Positions 20,620 to 33,159 of a DNA stretch of 64,000 nt are shown in pieces. Below the pieces are notes generated by a model. The model was given only the letters and a program-made list of their open reading frames with translations. It had not been told where the DNA came from and ran no database searches. The stretch is taken from positions 434,001 to 498,000 of the forward strand of contig VCJN01002992.1 in NCBI GenBank assembly GCA_006384855.1. The letters run 5' to 3'. Position 1 is the stretch's first letter; each line of letters opens with the position of its first letter. The position numbers and the translations under genes are program-made. This stretch comes from Tetraselmis striata. Lineage: Eukaryota; Chlorophyta; Chlorodendrophyceae; Chlorodendrales; Chlorodendraceae.

Positions 20620-23580
20620 TTGCTTTTGGACTTCGTCCCGATGTGTAGCGGCGCTAGCAACAGCACTCGACATGCCGCAACCGCAGCACGGGAGGAGGCG
20701 ACATTCTGCCTCTAACTTGTTCGTGCGACGGCATCCCGCCTCTCGTAGTTGTGCAAGGTGTAAACATCTGTACAAGTGGGCGGTCTCGACGACTTTTAAT
20801 TCACCGCAACCCTTGCGAACGCTACAAGGGCAGGCTGCCAGAAGGCGGCGCACCATTCGGAGGCAACGCCGGCCGACATTTCGGACAAAATCGCTCGCGG
20901 AGCCGACGGATTTGACACGTCGGGACACGGCAACGATCGCACTAAAGCCAGCGCTAGCGTTAAAGGTGGGCGCTCTATCGACCCGCTTGGATTAACAAGA
21001 CGACAACAAGAACAAGGAGCGGCGCGACATTCCTTCGGACGACGACGACGTCGACAAAGGTGGCACACAACCGGAGCCCGTAGTGGCCCGGCCGGACGAT
21101 CATGCTAAAGAAGGAGGCGCGAGCGGCGTTACACGCTCATAAATACATGGACCCTCGGGACAAGAAGGACCTACTACCCGTTCGTACCAGGATTGCCACC
21201 CCCACCCCCACCCCCACCATTCGCTTCGGGCGCTACACGCCATGGCCTCTGGCGCCCGCTTATCGACGAGGCCGAAGGCCGACGCTATCCGACAAAGGCT
21301 AACGAGACCGCGTCGCGAGTCGAGTACCGTCCGCCATTAACTATGTTATGGCGTCTACATCGCCGTTGCTAACGCGGCGGCTAAGACTGCGTTAGCCACG
21401 CTTTGCGTGCCCGACACTCCCACCCGCCAAGACCGCGTTGACACCCTCGACCTACCCGACGCCGCGCATCGCACGTTCAAAGCGGTGGGACAACGCGGAC
21501 TAGGCATGGCTCACCTACCTTCTTCTCTTCAAGGCCAAGAAGACCCTCATGTCAGATGAGATGATCGTCGAGCGATTCATCTACTCCCGCGTCTTCGACA
21601 CCTCGGAGTACGAGCGCTCGGCCAACGTCGTCGAGGGCCTCCTCGCCGCGCTCGAGGACAAGGGCCTCGACGTCGGCATCGCGGCTGAAGCCAAAGCACA
21701 TGCAACGGCAACGGCAACCTTCAAGTGACAGACGAAGGAGCGGCACGCCGACCGCGACAAGGCGCGCAAGGAGAAGGACAAAGCGGCGCTTGAGATCACA
21801 GCACCTCCCGCGGTAAATTGTACGACATTTCGCAATCCGGATAAGGTACGGCTATTCGGTATGCGCGCGCCGCGCACCTACGTCCCGAGGTTCGAATCGC
21901 CGCCTAGAGTACCCGCCCGGCAGTGTGGGGGGCGCATCGCCGACCCGCAAGCGCACCCAGAGCTAGCGGATCAGCTGCCGCCCACTCAGTAGACCTATTT
22001 CCTCCCCCCCTCGAGGATATAGAGTGGTCGTGGTAGATAGAGAGCGCGTGGAGGTCCACCCTCGCGGCCGCCACCCGATTGACCACCGCCCAACACGGCC
22101 GTGGGAGACGACATTCTCTGCGCCATCTCCCTCGGCAAAGAGGACGAGAAGTTCGCGGACACCCTACGCCCGGCATTGACCCTCACCTCTCCCGTCGCAC
22201 TACTGCGGGCGGTACGCCTCCGCACCATCGTCATCTACCTCACGGAGTCCGAGCTCGATCCCTCGGAACTACTCGTACACCCCTTCAGACAGACGGTCCG
22301 GGAGGCGGGAGAACTCGGCGGCAAAACTGGCCACAACCAGCTCCGACGCACAGCGGCAAGCCTGCGTAAGAAGGCTCGGAAGTCCCCTCCAGTATCTCTC
22401 GCCCTCCGGGCCGAACAACGCCCAGTCTACACTCTCACCCTGCAGCTGACCACCCACCACCACAGCATCATCGGTGGCACCCGCGCAGCTGACAAAACAT
22501 AGTAGTGGCGTAAGACAGTCTCGACGGCGAGCGGGAAGATCAAGACCGCACATGTTCTCGTTCGACCTTCAAGACGGCTTGTACGCCATGGGCATCGCGC
22601 CCTCCGATCGCGACTGCTTCACTGTGAACATCCACGGGACCTTGTATCGGTTGTGCGTCCTCCCTATGGGCTGGTTGCCTGGCCCCTACTGTTTCACTAC
22701 CTTCACGATGACGTTCGTGAAGCACTTGCGCTCGCCGACTATCCCCCGCCGCGCCGGGCAATGTATGTCGCGCGTTCCCGCCATTGGTTGCGCAGAGGGA
22801 GGTGGCACGACGGTGCGTGCATGTTACTTACATCGCCGACTTCTTCTTGTGCACCTCGTCGGAGTCGGAGGCGCTGGAACTTCGCCACAGTGTCACAATC
22901 CCGCTAAACATCTTAGGGTTGCACCGCAACCCCGCCAAAGGGCTCTAGAAGCTGGTCATATACGGCGAGCACCCCGAAGTGGACATCGACACGGCCACGG
23001 CGGGTTATTTTTATGCCCCGGAGGCCAAGCGGCAGCGGCTCGTGCGCCAAGCCAAGCAGCTACCGCGACGCGTGGGACGCGACGCCTGCTAGCTTACGTC
23101 GGGAGCTGTAGTCGGTCGTAGGGCGGGCTGAGTACCTATACTCGGCGATCCCGGCAGCGCTCTTCTACCTGCACGGGAGCTCCACGACGTGGTGGGCTCC
23201 AAGTGGGGTGGCCGAGTACGGATGATGCACCAACTGCGGTGCGACATGCAATGGTGGACCGGCGTGCGGACTCAGTCCAACGGACGGCCACCGCCTGAAA
23301 CCGCCTACTACGTGCACTGCGACAGCTCCGGCTTCGGTTGGGGAGCGGTGCTCCAAGGTAGGCAAGAGGCGTCATTCTTCCGAGGGCTATGGGGGGCAGT
23401 CGACGAGCACCGGCACATCACCTGGAAGGAACTCAAAGCCGTCTTGCTGGCGGTGGAGTCCTTCTTGCCGACCCTCGCCCATGCGTTGCGACTATATGAG
23501 CTCACGATGCGCGGCGCGCGCGCTCGCGCGCGGTTGCGCGCGTCGCCGATACTGCGCTCACTCACGAACTCGTGAAATAT
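20620..23580 (+). mobile_element. DIRS-like retrotransposon fossil (gag, RT, RNase H)
   Basis: Parts in order: a gag-like region (about 20.6-22.4 kb) with a Cys-containing basic segment and a helical part around 21.55 kb; a reverse transcriptase segment at about 22.55-22.75 kb (FSFDLQDGLYAMGIAPSDRD, then YRLCVLPMGWLPGPYCF), characteristic of DIRS/PAT-type RT; and an RNase H segment at about 23.3-23.5 kb (YVHCDSSGFGWGAVLQ, ITWKELKAVLLAVESFLP). No tyrosine recombinase is seen downstream. The element is broken at many points and looks old. Confidence 0.65.
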
Positions 23581-23779
23581 CAATATCAATATCAGTTTCA
23601 CTCGCGAACTGCATTAATTACTGTTAGGGGGCAGGGTTTTGCCCCCCCCCCCCCCCCCCCCTGTTTCTGTGTAGTTTTCAAGCACCTAAAGTGACAAAAT
23701 CACTCATCAGTCTGTTACTTAGAATGTGAAGTGCGGCAATCAGCCAGTCAGTAGGTATTATTATAATTACATGAGCTAG

Positions 23780-24345
23780 CAGCAGATGGCGACATCAGGA
23801 AATCACAAAAAAAACAACAATCAGAAAGGTCCTCTACAACAACTGCGAGGTGGAAGCAGTAACATGAGAAGACGCAGAATGGGCACGAGCCCACGCATCA
23901 GACTTGGCCATCTGCACACCGGCAGAGAGAATGCCGCCCAGGGTACCATGCACGCAAGCCGAGACCCGCTGCAACAGGCCCCGCCGTGTGCGCGACATGT
24001 GACGGCGGAACTCAACATGTTGGCTGGCGACAAAGTTCCGAAGTGCCGGAACGGATTGACCACGAAGGAAGCATGAGGTCGGGGCGGAAGGACCGCCAGG
24101 GAAGTTGCGCACAGCCAACAGCACCGCGAAGATGTAGACCACCGTCAAAGCGGACTTCCCGAGACGGCCGCGGTCCTCAACCACAAAAGGGTAGTACCGG
24201 TGAACACCCTGCACTGGGGCGGAAGACGCCCCGCTGCCAACTTACCATGCTCCGCCTCGGTCGCCGCGATTCCCGGGGTGCACCAGCGGGGTCGTTGCTC
24301 CAAGTGGGGGTCGTGGAGGACACGCACGCGAAGTCGATAATGTAA
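23780..24345 (-). mobile_element. Retroelement C-terminal domain fragment (LINE-like)
   Basis: A minus-strand frame (24214-23834) reads RYYPFVVEDRGRLGKSALTV, then RNFPGGPSA and TRRGLLQRVSACVHGTLGG. This resembles the C-terminal domain that follows RT in algal and oomycete non-LTR-type elements. Upstream coding is interrupted by a long poly(C) tract on the plus strand (24349-24373). A 5'-truncated, old copy. Confidence 0.45.
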
Positions 24346-24596
24346 TCGCCCCCCCCCCCCCCCCCCCCCCCCCACACACACACACCCCGCCAGCCTCGAG
24401 TCCGACGGCCGCGAGCGGTCCGCTGGGCGCAGCCCACTCGTCTCAAGGGTCAAGTCGCCGGCTCCCGAACGGTCCAGTACCAACTCCAAGAGGAGTGGCC
24501 GTAAAAGGAGATGTGGCATTATAGTATGCTGGCATCATACATATGTATACTCTAGCGTGAAATAAACTACAAGCCCCGTAGTCGTGCCGATGTCAT

Positions 24597-24772
24597 GCCG
24601 CCGTGCTGAGCGTGGCGGCGCGGGTAGCATGCTGATTGATGGTGAATAGTACAAGCAGTGCCGTATATATGTACACATGACGAAACTGCCGTGCTGAGCG
24701 TGGCGGCGCGGGTAGCATGATTGATGGTGGTGTACTACAAGCAGTGCCGTATATATGTACACATGACGAAAC
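24597..24772. repeat. Tandem duplication of ~88 bp
   Basis: Two adjacent units share GCCGTGCTGAGCGTGGCGGC, then GGGTAGCATG, ACAAGCAGTGCCGTATATAT and GTACACATGACGAAAC. They are nearly identical apart from small indels, so the duplication is recent. Confidence 0.85.
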
Positions 24773-24839
24773 CAAGGCGGATGATATGTCGAGATGTACG
24801 TACTACCGCCTCGACAATTACATCACTATATTTGTCTCT

Positions 24840-26269
24840 GCCGGATATGTTGTAAGGATTATGTAGACAACAAATGTTGTATATATGCAACGGAGAGTAT
24901 GGGCCCAGATTATGGGCAAAACTGGCATGATGAACACCAAGGCGTCACGGAAGCCCCCCCGAGCGCGAAATAGTGTACTTAAGGTTACCCGGGCCCGTTG
25001 GAGTCCGCGGATTGGCCAACACAAGGCAGCCTTATTCACCACCCACCCACCCCTGCCGCGTGCGGAAAACTATCGAGATCAACAGCCGTGTGGCCGCCGG
25101 TCGTGGGCCATTTGAACCCGCTGCCCTCGGCAGAGTACGCCAAAGAGGGCCTTGAAGTTTGGTAACGTTGTCAAGTCGGTCGCCAGCAACAAATACCGCA
25201 TCGATCAGGTGCTGGGATGACGGCACCGAATCATGCTAGACCACCAACGTGCTGAAGCTGCAACACACCTCACCTGGCGCCATGCCCCAGGTGTGTCTCC
25301 TCTTGTACCATGCACTCGTCTAATACCTTGACTGGACAGTAAGTCGTCGGAATGTGGAGATTCTGTCGACGAGTCTGGGTGACGCGGCCATGCGATTGCG
25401 TAGGTCGCCTCGCGGATTTTCCTGTTTTGTTGCCTCGCCTGCGTCTGTCGACAACCATAACCATAGCAGCCGGCACGACATGATGTTGGAGGAGCTGTTT
25501 ACGCAGGACTGCTTATTTCACCTGCACACCACCATGGCCGGCATTATTCACGTCACCGACTGTGGGAAGCTGGCGAAGCACCACCTCCCGAGGCACCACC
25601 CACTCAAGGAGTCAACCGTTGTCAACCTCGACGAACTGATGTACAAGGCCCTGATCTACAACGGGCTGGCAGAGGAGGTGGAGCATACTCGCAGGTCCGA
25701 GCGACTACCGGCCGACATCACCAACGAGCTGCCTCAAAGCATCATGCACCTCGGCAAACGCCCCGGCAACGACAACGTCGCCAAGCAAGCCCGGTGCACT
25801 ATTTGCCGTGTGGACGACGACAATGTGGGTTGGACGTCCCACAAGTGCCCGGATTGCGACATCCCTCTGTGCATCCCGAGCAAGAGGCGTAAGGGCATCG
25901 CCTGCTGGATCCGGCACCGCCTCATGATTGCCCAGGAGCTCGCGGTTTACAACGTCAATAACCGCCGCACGGACAAGGCCGGCACCGTACCCTCCCGTAC
26001 CCAAACCCCGTATCTCAAGACCTTCCCTTCCCGGTCGGCTGCCGGTTGATGGCTGCTCCTCCGCAGTGCCCGGGCCGGAACCGGTGGTGTGATGCTGGTA
26101 TTCAGCGAGCTGCAGCACCTTTGCGGGCGACGCTTCTATTTGGACTTAGGAGCACGGCCCGCGTAGCATCATTAGTAGTACGTACCTGTAATTAAAATCC
26201 GTTCATGATGCAGACGCGACCCGTACTGTGTACTCGTGTTGTATATCTGCCATATACAACATATCCGGC
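24840..26269 (+). mobile_element. piggyBac-like DNA transposon, decayed, with short TIRs
   Basis: A perfect 15-bp inverted pair, GCCGGATATGTTGTA at 24840-24854 and its complement at 26255-26269, brackets the transposase remnant. Subterminal ACAACA words recur on both sides. TTAA, the piggyBac target, is not directly adjacent, so these ends may be subterminal or the TIR call may be wrong. The 5' half of the transposase is not readable as one frame. Confidence 0.45.
25354..26049 (+). pseudogene. piggyBac-type transposase, C-terminal part
   Basis: An open frame of 231 codons. Residues about 33-105 (VDNHNHSSRHDMMLEEL, HTTMAGIIHVTDCGKLAKHH, STVVNLDELMYKALIYNGL) match the last part of the DDE_Tnp_1_7 domain. 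Residues 148-173 form a Cys cluster, C-x2-C-x13-C-x2-C-x4-C, corresponding to the C-terminal zinc-binding domain of piggyBac-family transposases. The start at 25354 is only the first ATG in the frame; DDE residues would lie upstream, where the frame is broken. About 40 percent of a full transposase remains, so this copy is probably inactive. Confidence 0.6.
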
Positions 26270-27571
26270 CGGGGCAATAGGGCGCAGCTGGCAATTAATT
26301 TTATTAACGGCGGTGCCTAGCCTTTTTAAAAAAACATTTCGCCCCCGGGACAGGACTGCCACCAGTGAAACCCTTGCAGCGTCTCTACGACGGCCGTTTA
26401 AAAATTATTGCACCCGCCGCCTTCTGGCGTTGGCAGCCGCTTGCAACAAACCTGAATACTCGAGTATTGGCACAGGGAGATTTATTACGTAAGTACGAGT
26501 ACTCATCGTACCGGTACCGGTACTAAGAGCGCAGATGCAGGACGAATATCGCTGTAAACGTAATCTCATCGTCTTTGTCGGTCCTCATTACTACATTGGT
26601 ATCCAGTTTCAAACGACGTACGTAAACAATTCCTGAATATCCGTGTATGGGCACTACACAATCAGGCAAAATCCTTCGTGCTTTCGGAAATCAATGCGCA
26701 ATGTGACTAAAATGTATCTGTCAGATTGCTTTGAAGAAAGCGCAAATTATGAAGACATTTTTCCTATTCTAATTGCCGCACTTGCATCCTAACACTGGCG
26801 AGTTCGCACGACGTGTACTCGCGCGGATACAGTATCGTCCAGCATCATCATCATCATCAATTAAATGTATCTGATACGATGGCGCACGATATAGCGACTA
26901 CGCGCTATGCTGATACTTGCCGAACAGTAATCACATATGTTGTCCCATATACCAATATATGGGACTATCACACGCAAATGTTCACAGGATAGTTCTTAAA
27001 AGAAGAGCATGTACGAACAAATTATCCGAAAGCTGCCTTTAGAATCACAGACTGCGTTCAATTGTCTACTTTCCAACTCTGAACGTGCAGCTGCAACTGA
27101 ATAAGAGCAGCCTCACACAGCCTTGGTGCTGTTCACCATCGGGGGACTGGCGCCGGCGTCGCTAGATGCATCCGAGCCAGCGATGTACTTGTCCTGATCA
27201 CTCTGTGGAAACGCATTCCGCAACAAGAGTCACAAGCTGTCAGCACGCATCCGCAGCTTCAACGAGCGCCGCCCTGAGGGGAACAGGGCATCTGCAGGCT
27301 AAACAGGAAAGGGTGGGAAGGAGGAGAGGGCGGGGTTACGTCTGCGGAATGCTTGGTTGCCTTGAGTGTCTCCCAGTCCTGCACACCCAATGATGCCGAG
27401 CGTGAGATGCAAGATATCCCTACCTCGCCAGCGCCGCTCGCTTGGCAATGTGCCCTGCCTTTGGATGCTCGCACTCTATACCGCTGCAGCCGGCCCGGCT
27501 ACAAGTACGAGAACATCTATGCAGGCTCCCAATCTCGGTCATCAGCGGCAAGTCTTACTCATTTTATGCCG
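26270..27571. other. Non-coding stretch downstream of the symporter gene
   Basis: Mixed AT-rich sequence without conserved frames, with a short CATCAT run near 26842. The right part (27.1-27.57 kb) is probably 3' UTR and flank of the minus-strand symporter. No feature is identifiable. Confidence 0.4.
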
Positions 27572-30331
27572 TCAGAAGTTTGTGATGTCAGATGGGTAAT
27601 CTATGGGTTTCCCCTGGCCAGCAGACCCCTTGACTGAATGTTCAATACATAGGATCGAGAGCACTCTCCTGGAGGGGCTGGGCTCGCGGGGGTTGGGACG
27701 CACCACAGGAGTTGGCTTCCAGACGTTGAAGAGCTTGTCGCACGCGACCCGCACGCCCAGCCACAGCAGCACCGCGCCAATGGAGGTGCCGAGGCCCACC
27801 GCAAAGTAATCTATGAGCGCCATCATTAGCGCGTCAGCGGCTGGTGGCACATGGGCGCTCGGAGGAAGGGGGGGGGGGGGGGGGGGATCTTGCTGCACAG
27901 GCAAACAAGATTGGTGCGGGTGGGCTGCCTACCAATGGCGTAGCTGTTGCCATACCTGGGGCGAGGCGCACAGGGGATGCGGTGCTTGTCAGCATCAACA
28001 CATGTAAGTATATACATGAAATCGATATTGAGCACAATGCTAGCAACGAATCAGGGGAGAGCAGATAGGTGCCCCCCGGGCAGGCCGCCGGGGGGGGGGG
28101 GGGGGGGTGAGGGAGCACCATGCCAAACGAATGCCCGCCCCGATCGACTGCCCGACTGCGGACGGGTCCCACACATTGGAGCATCCGTAGATGCTGACGC
28201 AGATGAAGCTGACAAGGAAGCTCAGCGGCGGCTGGGGAAGTGGGGGGGGGGGGGGGGGGGGCGCAGAGCGAGTCAAATTATTTGACTCCAGGATGCGGGA
28301 GGTTGGGAGAAGTGCAAAGAAAGGGCGGCTTGAGGGTAGCCAGGCAGGAAGGACATTGGCTGGCGGGTGGCTTGCCATCGCGTCGGTGATGTACTCGCAG
28401 CCGCGGCCGTTGTACATGCCCATGAGGACGGGGACCATACAGCAGGTGGTCAGCATATTGGTGATGAGGAAGAGCGACAGCACGTCCAGGCCCAGCAGTG
28501 CGATGACCACCAGCGGGATGTTGATCAGCACCACCATGACGCGCGTCCAAACCAGGTTGGCCTTCAGGAAGAAGCGGCACGCAATGGACGCCGCGAGGCC
28601 GTTCTGCATTGAGTCGATCGCCGACTCGTTCATTGTCACGGCGAGCACCATGATGACAACGCCCACCCAGTTGCTCACGGTCGCATTGCTGCCCTCGCCT
28701 TCCGACTTGAAGATCTGCCAGGTTGACAGGAGCACAGCAGCCATTCAGTCATCCTTCACAAGCTCCATGAATCTGCAAGTCTCCGGTCGATTGCGGCGCC
28801 ATTCAAATGTACGCTAACGGCAACACAAGACAGAAAGTAGGATAAATTGGAACGCGGAGGCAACAACGAGTGTTGAATCGAGGGTTCACCTGGAACAAGT
28901 ACAGGTTGGGGTTGGTGTTCTCGTCAATGAGGCCAGCCCAGGAGGCCAGGAAGCCGAACATGCCGCACACAAAGACGACAAAGATGATGGCGGCGCAGCC
29001 GATGTAGGAGCCGAGCTTGAGAGTGCGGTGGTCCTGGCTGGCCCACACGCGCTGCCAGAGCGCCTCGCTGAACACGCTCGCACCCATCAGCGAGAGCGGC
29101 ATCGTCATAATGGCGGAGTACCTGAGTGGGGCGTCATCGGCAAGGGGAAGGGCCGGAGGGGGGGGCGGGGGGGGGGGACGTCAGGAAGTCAGAATCAACC
29201 CTCCCATGCAGCACATGCACAGCGCGCCACACCCAAGACCAGGCGGAACACTTAGAGGAAGATGTCACTGTATCACTGCAAATGGCATCGCATTGAGGCG
29301 GCTGGAGCGCATCCCGGAACCACACATTTGATTCGCGCACCTTTGCCAACTTTCAGGAGGTGAACTATGAAAAGGTCAATGCGTATAAATGCACACCATG
29401 AAATGATCGAGGCGGCAGTACAAAACATTCGATTATCTTAGGATGTCTGCGAATTCAGTGAGAGGGCACGAGCATGATGTCTCACAACCCCCCCCCCCCC
29501 CCCTCCAAAAATGTGCGGAAAATTATTCACATTTGTGTGAGTATACAAGTTCATGCAAGCGCGCCACATAGCGCCACCACAGCGTAGCATAATATGTAGC
29601 GTACATCCAAACTGGGGATAAGGCAATGCGGGCGGGGTGGAGGGTGGAGCTGGGCATGTTGGCTGGGGCGCAGTGCATAGCTGCGGCCATGGGTGGCATA
29701 TTGAAAGGCTGCTCCCGTGGGTGATGGTGCATCCCATGGCTGGGTCTCACCCGCCCCGATGCACGCAGCACCGTGTTTTTCTTTGCCTAGAGTGCAAACC
29801 TCGCGTGTATGAAATGTAGATATACCGTAGAGGGAAGGGGCGCGCACCCGTAAAAGTTGGCGGCGAGGTTGGGGGGCAGCGGCGTCGGGAGTTCGTAGCG
29901 GAAGGTGGAGGCCACGTAGATGCAGAGCGCCATCACCAGAATGACGCTGAAGATGGCCTGGCAGGTGAGGCAGCAAGCAGCCGCAAATGGGTCTGTCAGC
30001 GCTTGGACGGCGCATGCGCGCCCGTGCGTCACCTCCCGTGATGGGAGAGAGCAATGGCAAATGGCAAGAAACAGATTTAGGGGGGGGGGGGGGGGGCGGA
30101 GCTAAGCGCCATCTCGCACCTGCACACGGTCAGTGATGATGGAGATGTGCAAGCCGCCGTAGGTGGTGTACGAAAGCGTGAGCACCGCCACCAGGGCGAT
30201 GAAGGGCAGCGCAACGGTGCCCACAAAGTCCGCGAAGAGCGACCCGATGGTCGTGTACTCCGCGATAACCACCTGTCTCGTACCAGCGGGGCAGCCGCCG
30301 TCACTCATGCCGCCATGGGATGGCTGCCTGA

Positions 30332-30387
<56 letters not shown>

Positions 30388-31021
30388 TGGTGGTGGTGGG
30401 GGGGGGGGGGGGTCCATGCTGCATGTGGGGAGGGGGGTGGGGCTTACGATCGCCATGTTCATCACTGTGATTAGCACCACCAGCAGCTGGGTTGCCCAGC
30501 CATAGCGCGCCCCGCAAAAGTCGCTCAGGGATGCGCACGCCGGGAACAGCCCCTGCAGACGCGCACCTTGACACGCCGATACATGCCGCTCAGCGAGTGC
30601 GCAGCCGCCACTCGCGCGGGCGGCGGCGGGAAGGGCGCGCGCGCGCGAGGCCGCAGGGGGGGGGGGGGGGGGGGGAGGTACCGAAGTGCGCGATGGCGAT
30701 AACGGGGATGCCGCACGCCAGCGCGTAGAACAGCATCCCCACCCAGCCGGCAAAGGCGGCGTAGTTGGCGGGCGTCACGATGACCCATGCGCCCACGGAG
30801 GAGGCGTAGAAGCTCCAGGCAATTTGGCTGAGGTTGGCGCTGCGGCGCGCGGTCACGAAGTCCTCCGCGCTGGTGGGCTGCCCGTCCCCGCCGCCGCCGC
30901 CGTCGCTGCTCGCCGCGCGGCGCTTCTCCAGCCACGTGAATACCACGGAGTACACCGCGAAGCCGGTGACCGCCAGCACGCAGCACACCCAGCTGGCTAC
31001 AACATAGGGGTCTGACGCCAT
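27572..31021 (-). CDS. Sodium:solute symporter family transporter
   Basis: A multi-pass membrane symporter of the SSF family (LeuT-like fold). The blocks resemble fungal and algal members near the urea symporter DUR3, but the substrate cannot be assigned. Nine phase-consistent minus-strand exons: 31021-30682, 30566-30448, 30272-30120, 29957-29848, 29121-28890, 28714-28376, 28231-28119, 27955-27933 and 27840-27572, giving 565 residues. Recognisable segments: SFYASSVGAWVIVTPANYAA, LFPACASLSDFCGARYG, VIAEYTTIGSLFADFVGT, YGGLHISIITDRVQ, SVFSEALWQRVWASQDHRT and VLAVTMNESAIDSMQNGLAA. Exon 8 is a 23-nt microexon. Exon 6 best fits a GC donor (ATG|GCAAGC). Nearly every intron carries a sense-strand poly(C) tract, and intron 2 carries a long (CA)n. 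The C-terminal 40 residues are not conserved and may include misassigned sequence. Confidence 0.88.
30334..30412 (+). repeat. (TG)n microsatellite followed by poly(G), symporter intron 2
   Basis: About 26 TG repeats run into GGT repeats and a poly(G) tract. On the gene's sense strand this is poly(C) followed by (CA)n, immediately after the donor of intron 2. Confidence 0.95.
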
Positions 31022-31899
31022 CTTAGCGCCCTGAACTTAGGGAGGCCCCCGGAAGGGGGCGGGGGGGGGGGGGGGGGGTCAAGATCAGACAGTGCAAAAA
31101 AGGAAATCTGATGACAATAGGGTATCCCTAACCAGACGCCGCAGCCCCGTAGCAGCGCCCCTACGGCCCGGGAACTGTTCCCGAGGCAGCCAGCGCCATG
31201 GCAGGCGCACTGTTCATGGCTCCCATGCGCGGTGCAGCCCCCTCCTTGACCGTGCCCGTGACCGTCGTACGTGGCAGCGTTCATGGCGGTGTGCTGTGGG
31301 CAATGAATGGCGGCGCACCTGCGCGTCGAGACGCCGGCAATAAATAAGCTCACCGGTCCTGCCCGGGGGCGGAGACGACTAGGGGCCGGTTCGACAGGTC
31401 AGAGCCTGTGACTCGGAGGGTGTCGGCGGGTGCGGGGTGAGACGTCGGATAATGATGGCTTGGACTGACTTCGCACCGGTATGGGGATTGTCCGGCGAGC
31501 GATGGTAGAGGCTGGGGCGGCCAGGGTGGCGACATCAGAAGCATCCATCATCAGGCTGGCGGCTGCTGCCCGGTCGCTGGCCGCCGGCTGTAGTTTCTGC
31601 TGAAGTTCTGAACTTCTGATTGAAAAACGTCACGCCGCTTCGTTGATGCACGTACCGCCACATCAGCGCCGATTGAAGGGTCGCCGTGGCTGAAAACAAT
31701 ACGTGAGTACTGTCATGCAGTGCATAGGGAATTCCGCTCAGCTGCTATTCGCGGATAACATCGAACAGTTACAAAATTTAATTGCTGTCGCTGCTGGCTG
31801 CCTTCTTACCGGAAGCAGGAAGGGGCAATGCGCGCCCCTCTACTAAGGCGTTTGCTGTATTCCTTAGCTATTATGTGCTTGGAAAAGTAGAGTAGGTTG
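31022..31899. other. Upstream region of the symporter, no gene seen
   Basis: Starts with a sense-strand poly(C) tract (plus-strand G run at 31060-31078) just upstream of the symporter ATG. The rest has no supported frame. Confidence 0.4.
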
Positions 31900-32650
31900 A
31901 TAGTTTGCCAGTGTGCATATTGGGCAGCGAAGGGCAGCGACGGCCGGCCGGCCGATGTTGGGCTTTTGGGTATGGCGGTATCCGCGGGAACACGGTTGCT
32001 GTCGATACCACCATTGCCCCTATCCTCGGCGTGCGTGTCAAGCTCGGATCCAACGACTGCTTTGCGGGCTGCAGATAGAGCGCCACAAAATCCAGAAGTA
32101 TGACGAGGGTGTCCGAAACGCCGCCGGCATGCTTCGCTTTGTTCCTTTCGCCGTTTCCGAGTTTGGCTCGCTGGCCCCGCACGCCGAGGCTTTCTTGGTC
32201 GAGCTCGCGAAAGCTAGCCACACACACACTGGCCAAAAAATGGCCAGCTCTTGTCTGGCTGCGTGGCGCCGCCGTTTCTCCTTGCTCATCAACATGCCAC
32301 ATGCAGACAACGTTCTTGGCGGGGTCGCGGCCGCGCATGCGGCACGTGATGGTGCTCCTGCGCATGCGTCGCGTCGCTCGTCGGCATGTGTTGCTATGAC
32401 CCGGGCCATTGGCTGCAAGCGTCCTCGCCGCGGCTGATAGCCTACCCCGGGGCGGGGGTCCCTTTGGTTTCTGGCAGCTAAGCGACTTCGTGGTTCCCTT
32501 GGCTCCTTCTTGGTTCTTGGCTACCTGTCATCCTGCTTGACGTTGGTTTCAGGCTTATGTCTCTCTTTTGCCGGCAAAGCAACCTTTCATAGTTGATGTT
32601 AGTTCTGTTTGTAGTGCGCATTTGTGAAAGCCCCTAATGTAATAAATTAA
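31900..32650 (+). mobile_element. LINE-like retroelement 3' end
   Basis: A plus-strand frame ending at 32437 reads IERHKIQKYDEGVRNAAG, FVPFAVSEFGSLAPHAEAFL and CLAAWRRRFSLLINM. This is the C-terminal domain pattern found after RT in many algal non-LTR-type elements (related in kind to 23.8-24.3 kb, not closely). A non-coding tail rich in TAATAAATTAAA follows to about 32650. The element is 5'-truncated, as usual for LINEs. Confidence 0.5.
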
Positions 32651-32734
32651 ATCCTTATGTGCATATGGCTTGATGGTGTGAACCACAGCCGTATGGTGAA
32701 AGGTAGCGACTACATAGATAAAATAGTACTCGCG

Positions 32735-32990
32735 ACAAGGTACATCCCGTGTCCGCTCGGTTGAGCGGTCGTCTCGTATGCGAGAGGTCCCAAGATCGAT
32801 TCATGGTCGATGTGTATCGGCAATATCGTCGTCCCGGCGTGTCTTGGGTTTACCCGGTTGATGCATTAGCCCTTCGGGGTTCGAATGAGGCAATGGTCTA
32901 CGGGCTTTGCCGGACCTACGACTCCAGTTGGCGTAGCGCTGGGGCGGCTTCGGCCGATGTCCCGGGGCGAACTATATTTTACTTTTAGTA
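32735..32990 (+). mobile_element. SINE with tRNA-Thr-derived head, copy 1
   Basis: The head GTCCGCTCGGTTGAGCGGTC, then GTCTCGTATGCGAGAGGTCC, follows the D-arm and anticodon arm of tRNA-Thr(CGU), giving an A-box-like and a weaker B-box-like promoter (AGATCGATTC). The body shares TCGAATGAGGCAATGGTCTA, GGGGCGGCTTCGGCCGATGT and CGAACT with the copy at 57606. It does not encode protein and needs LINE enzymes to move. Confidence 0.7.
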
Positions 32991-33159
32991 CTGGCAACAA
33001 TGTGCATCGTTTCTCGCATCGCTCGTGTTGCTTTTAGTTATTGTGCTGGTGGTTTTGCAATTTTGAACAAGAATAATAGCGACATGTAATTAAGAATTTG
33101 ATGATGCGTCTTCCATCATGAAAACATTGATGTAAGTTTAGGAATGTAGTGAGGTAACA

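Noticed and set aside
30301-30753. Proline- and His/Thr-rich frames in symporter intron 2
   Set aside because: Produced by poly(C) and (CA)n tracts; the true exon here is 30448-30566.
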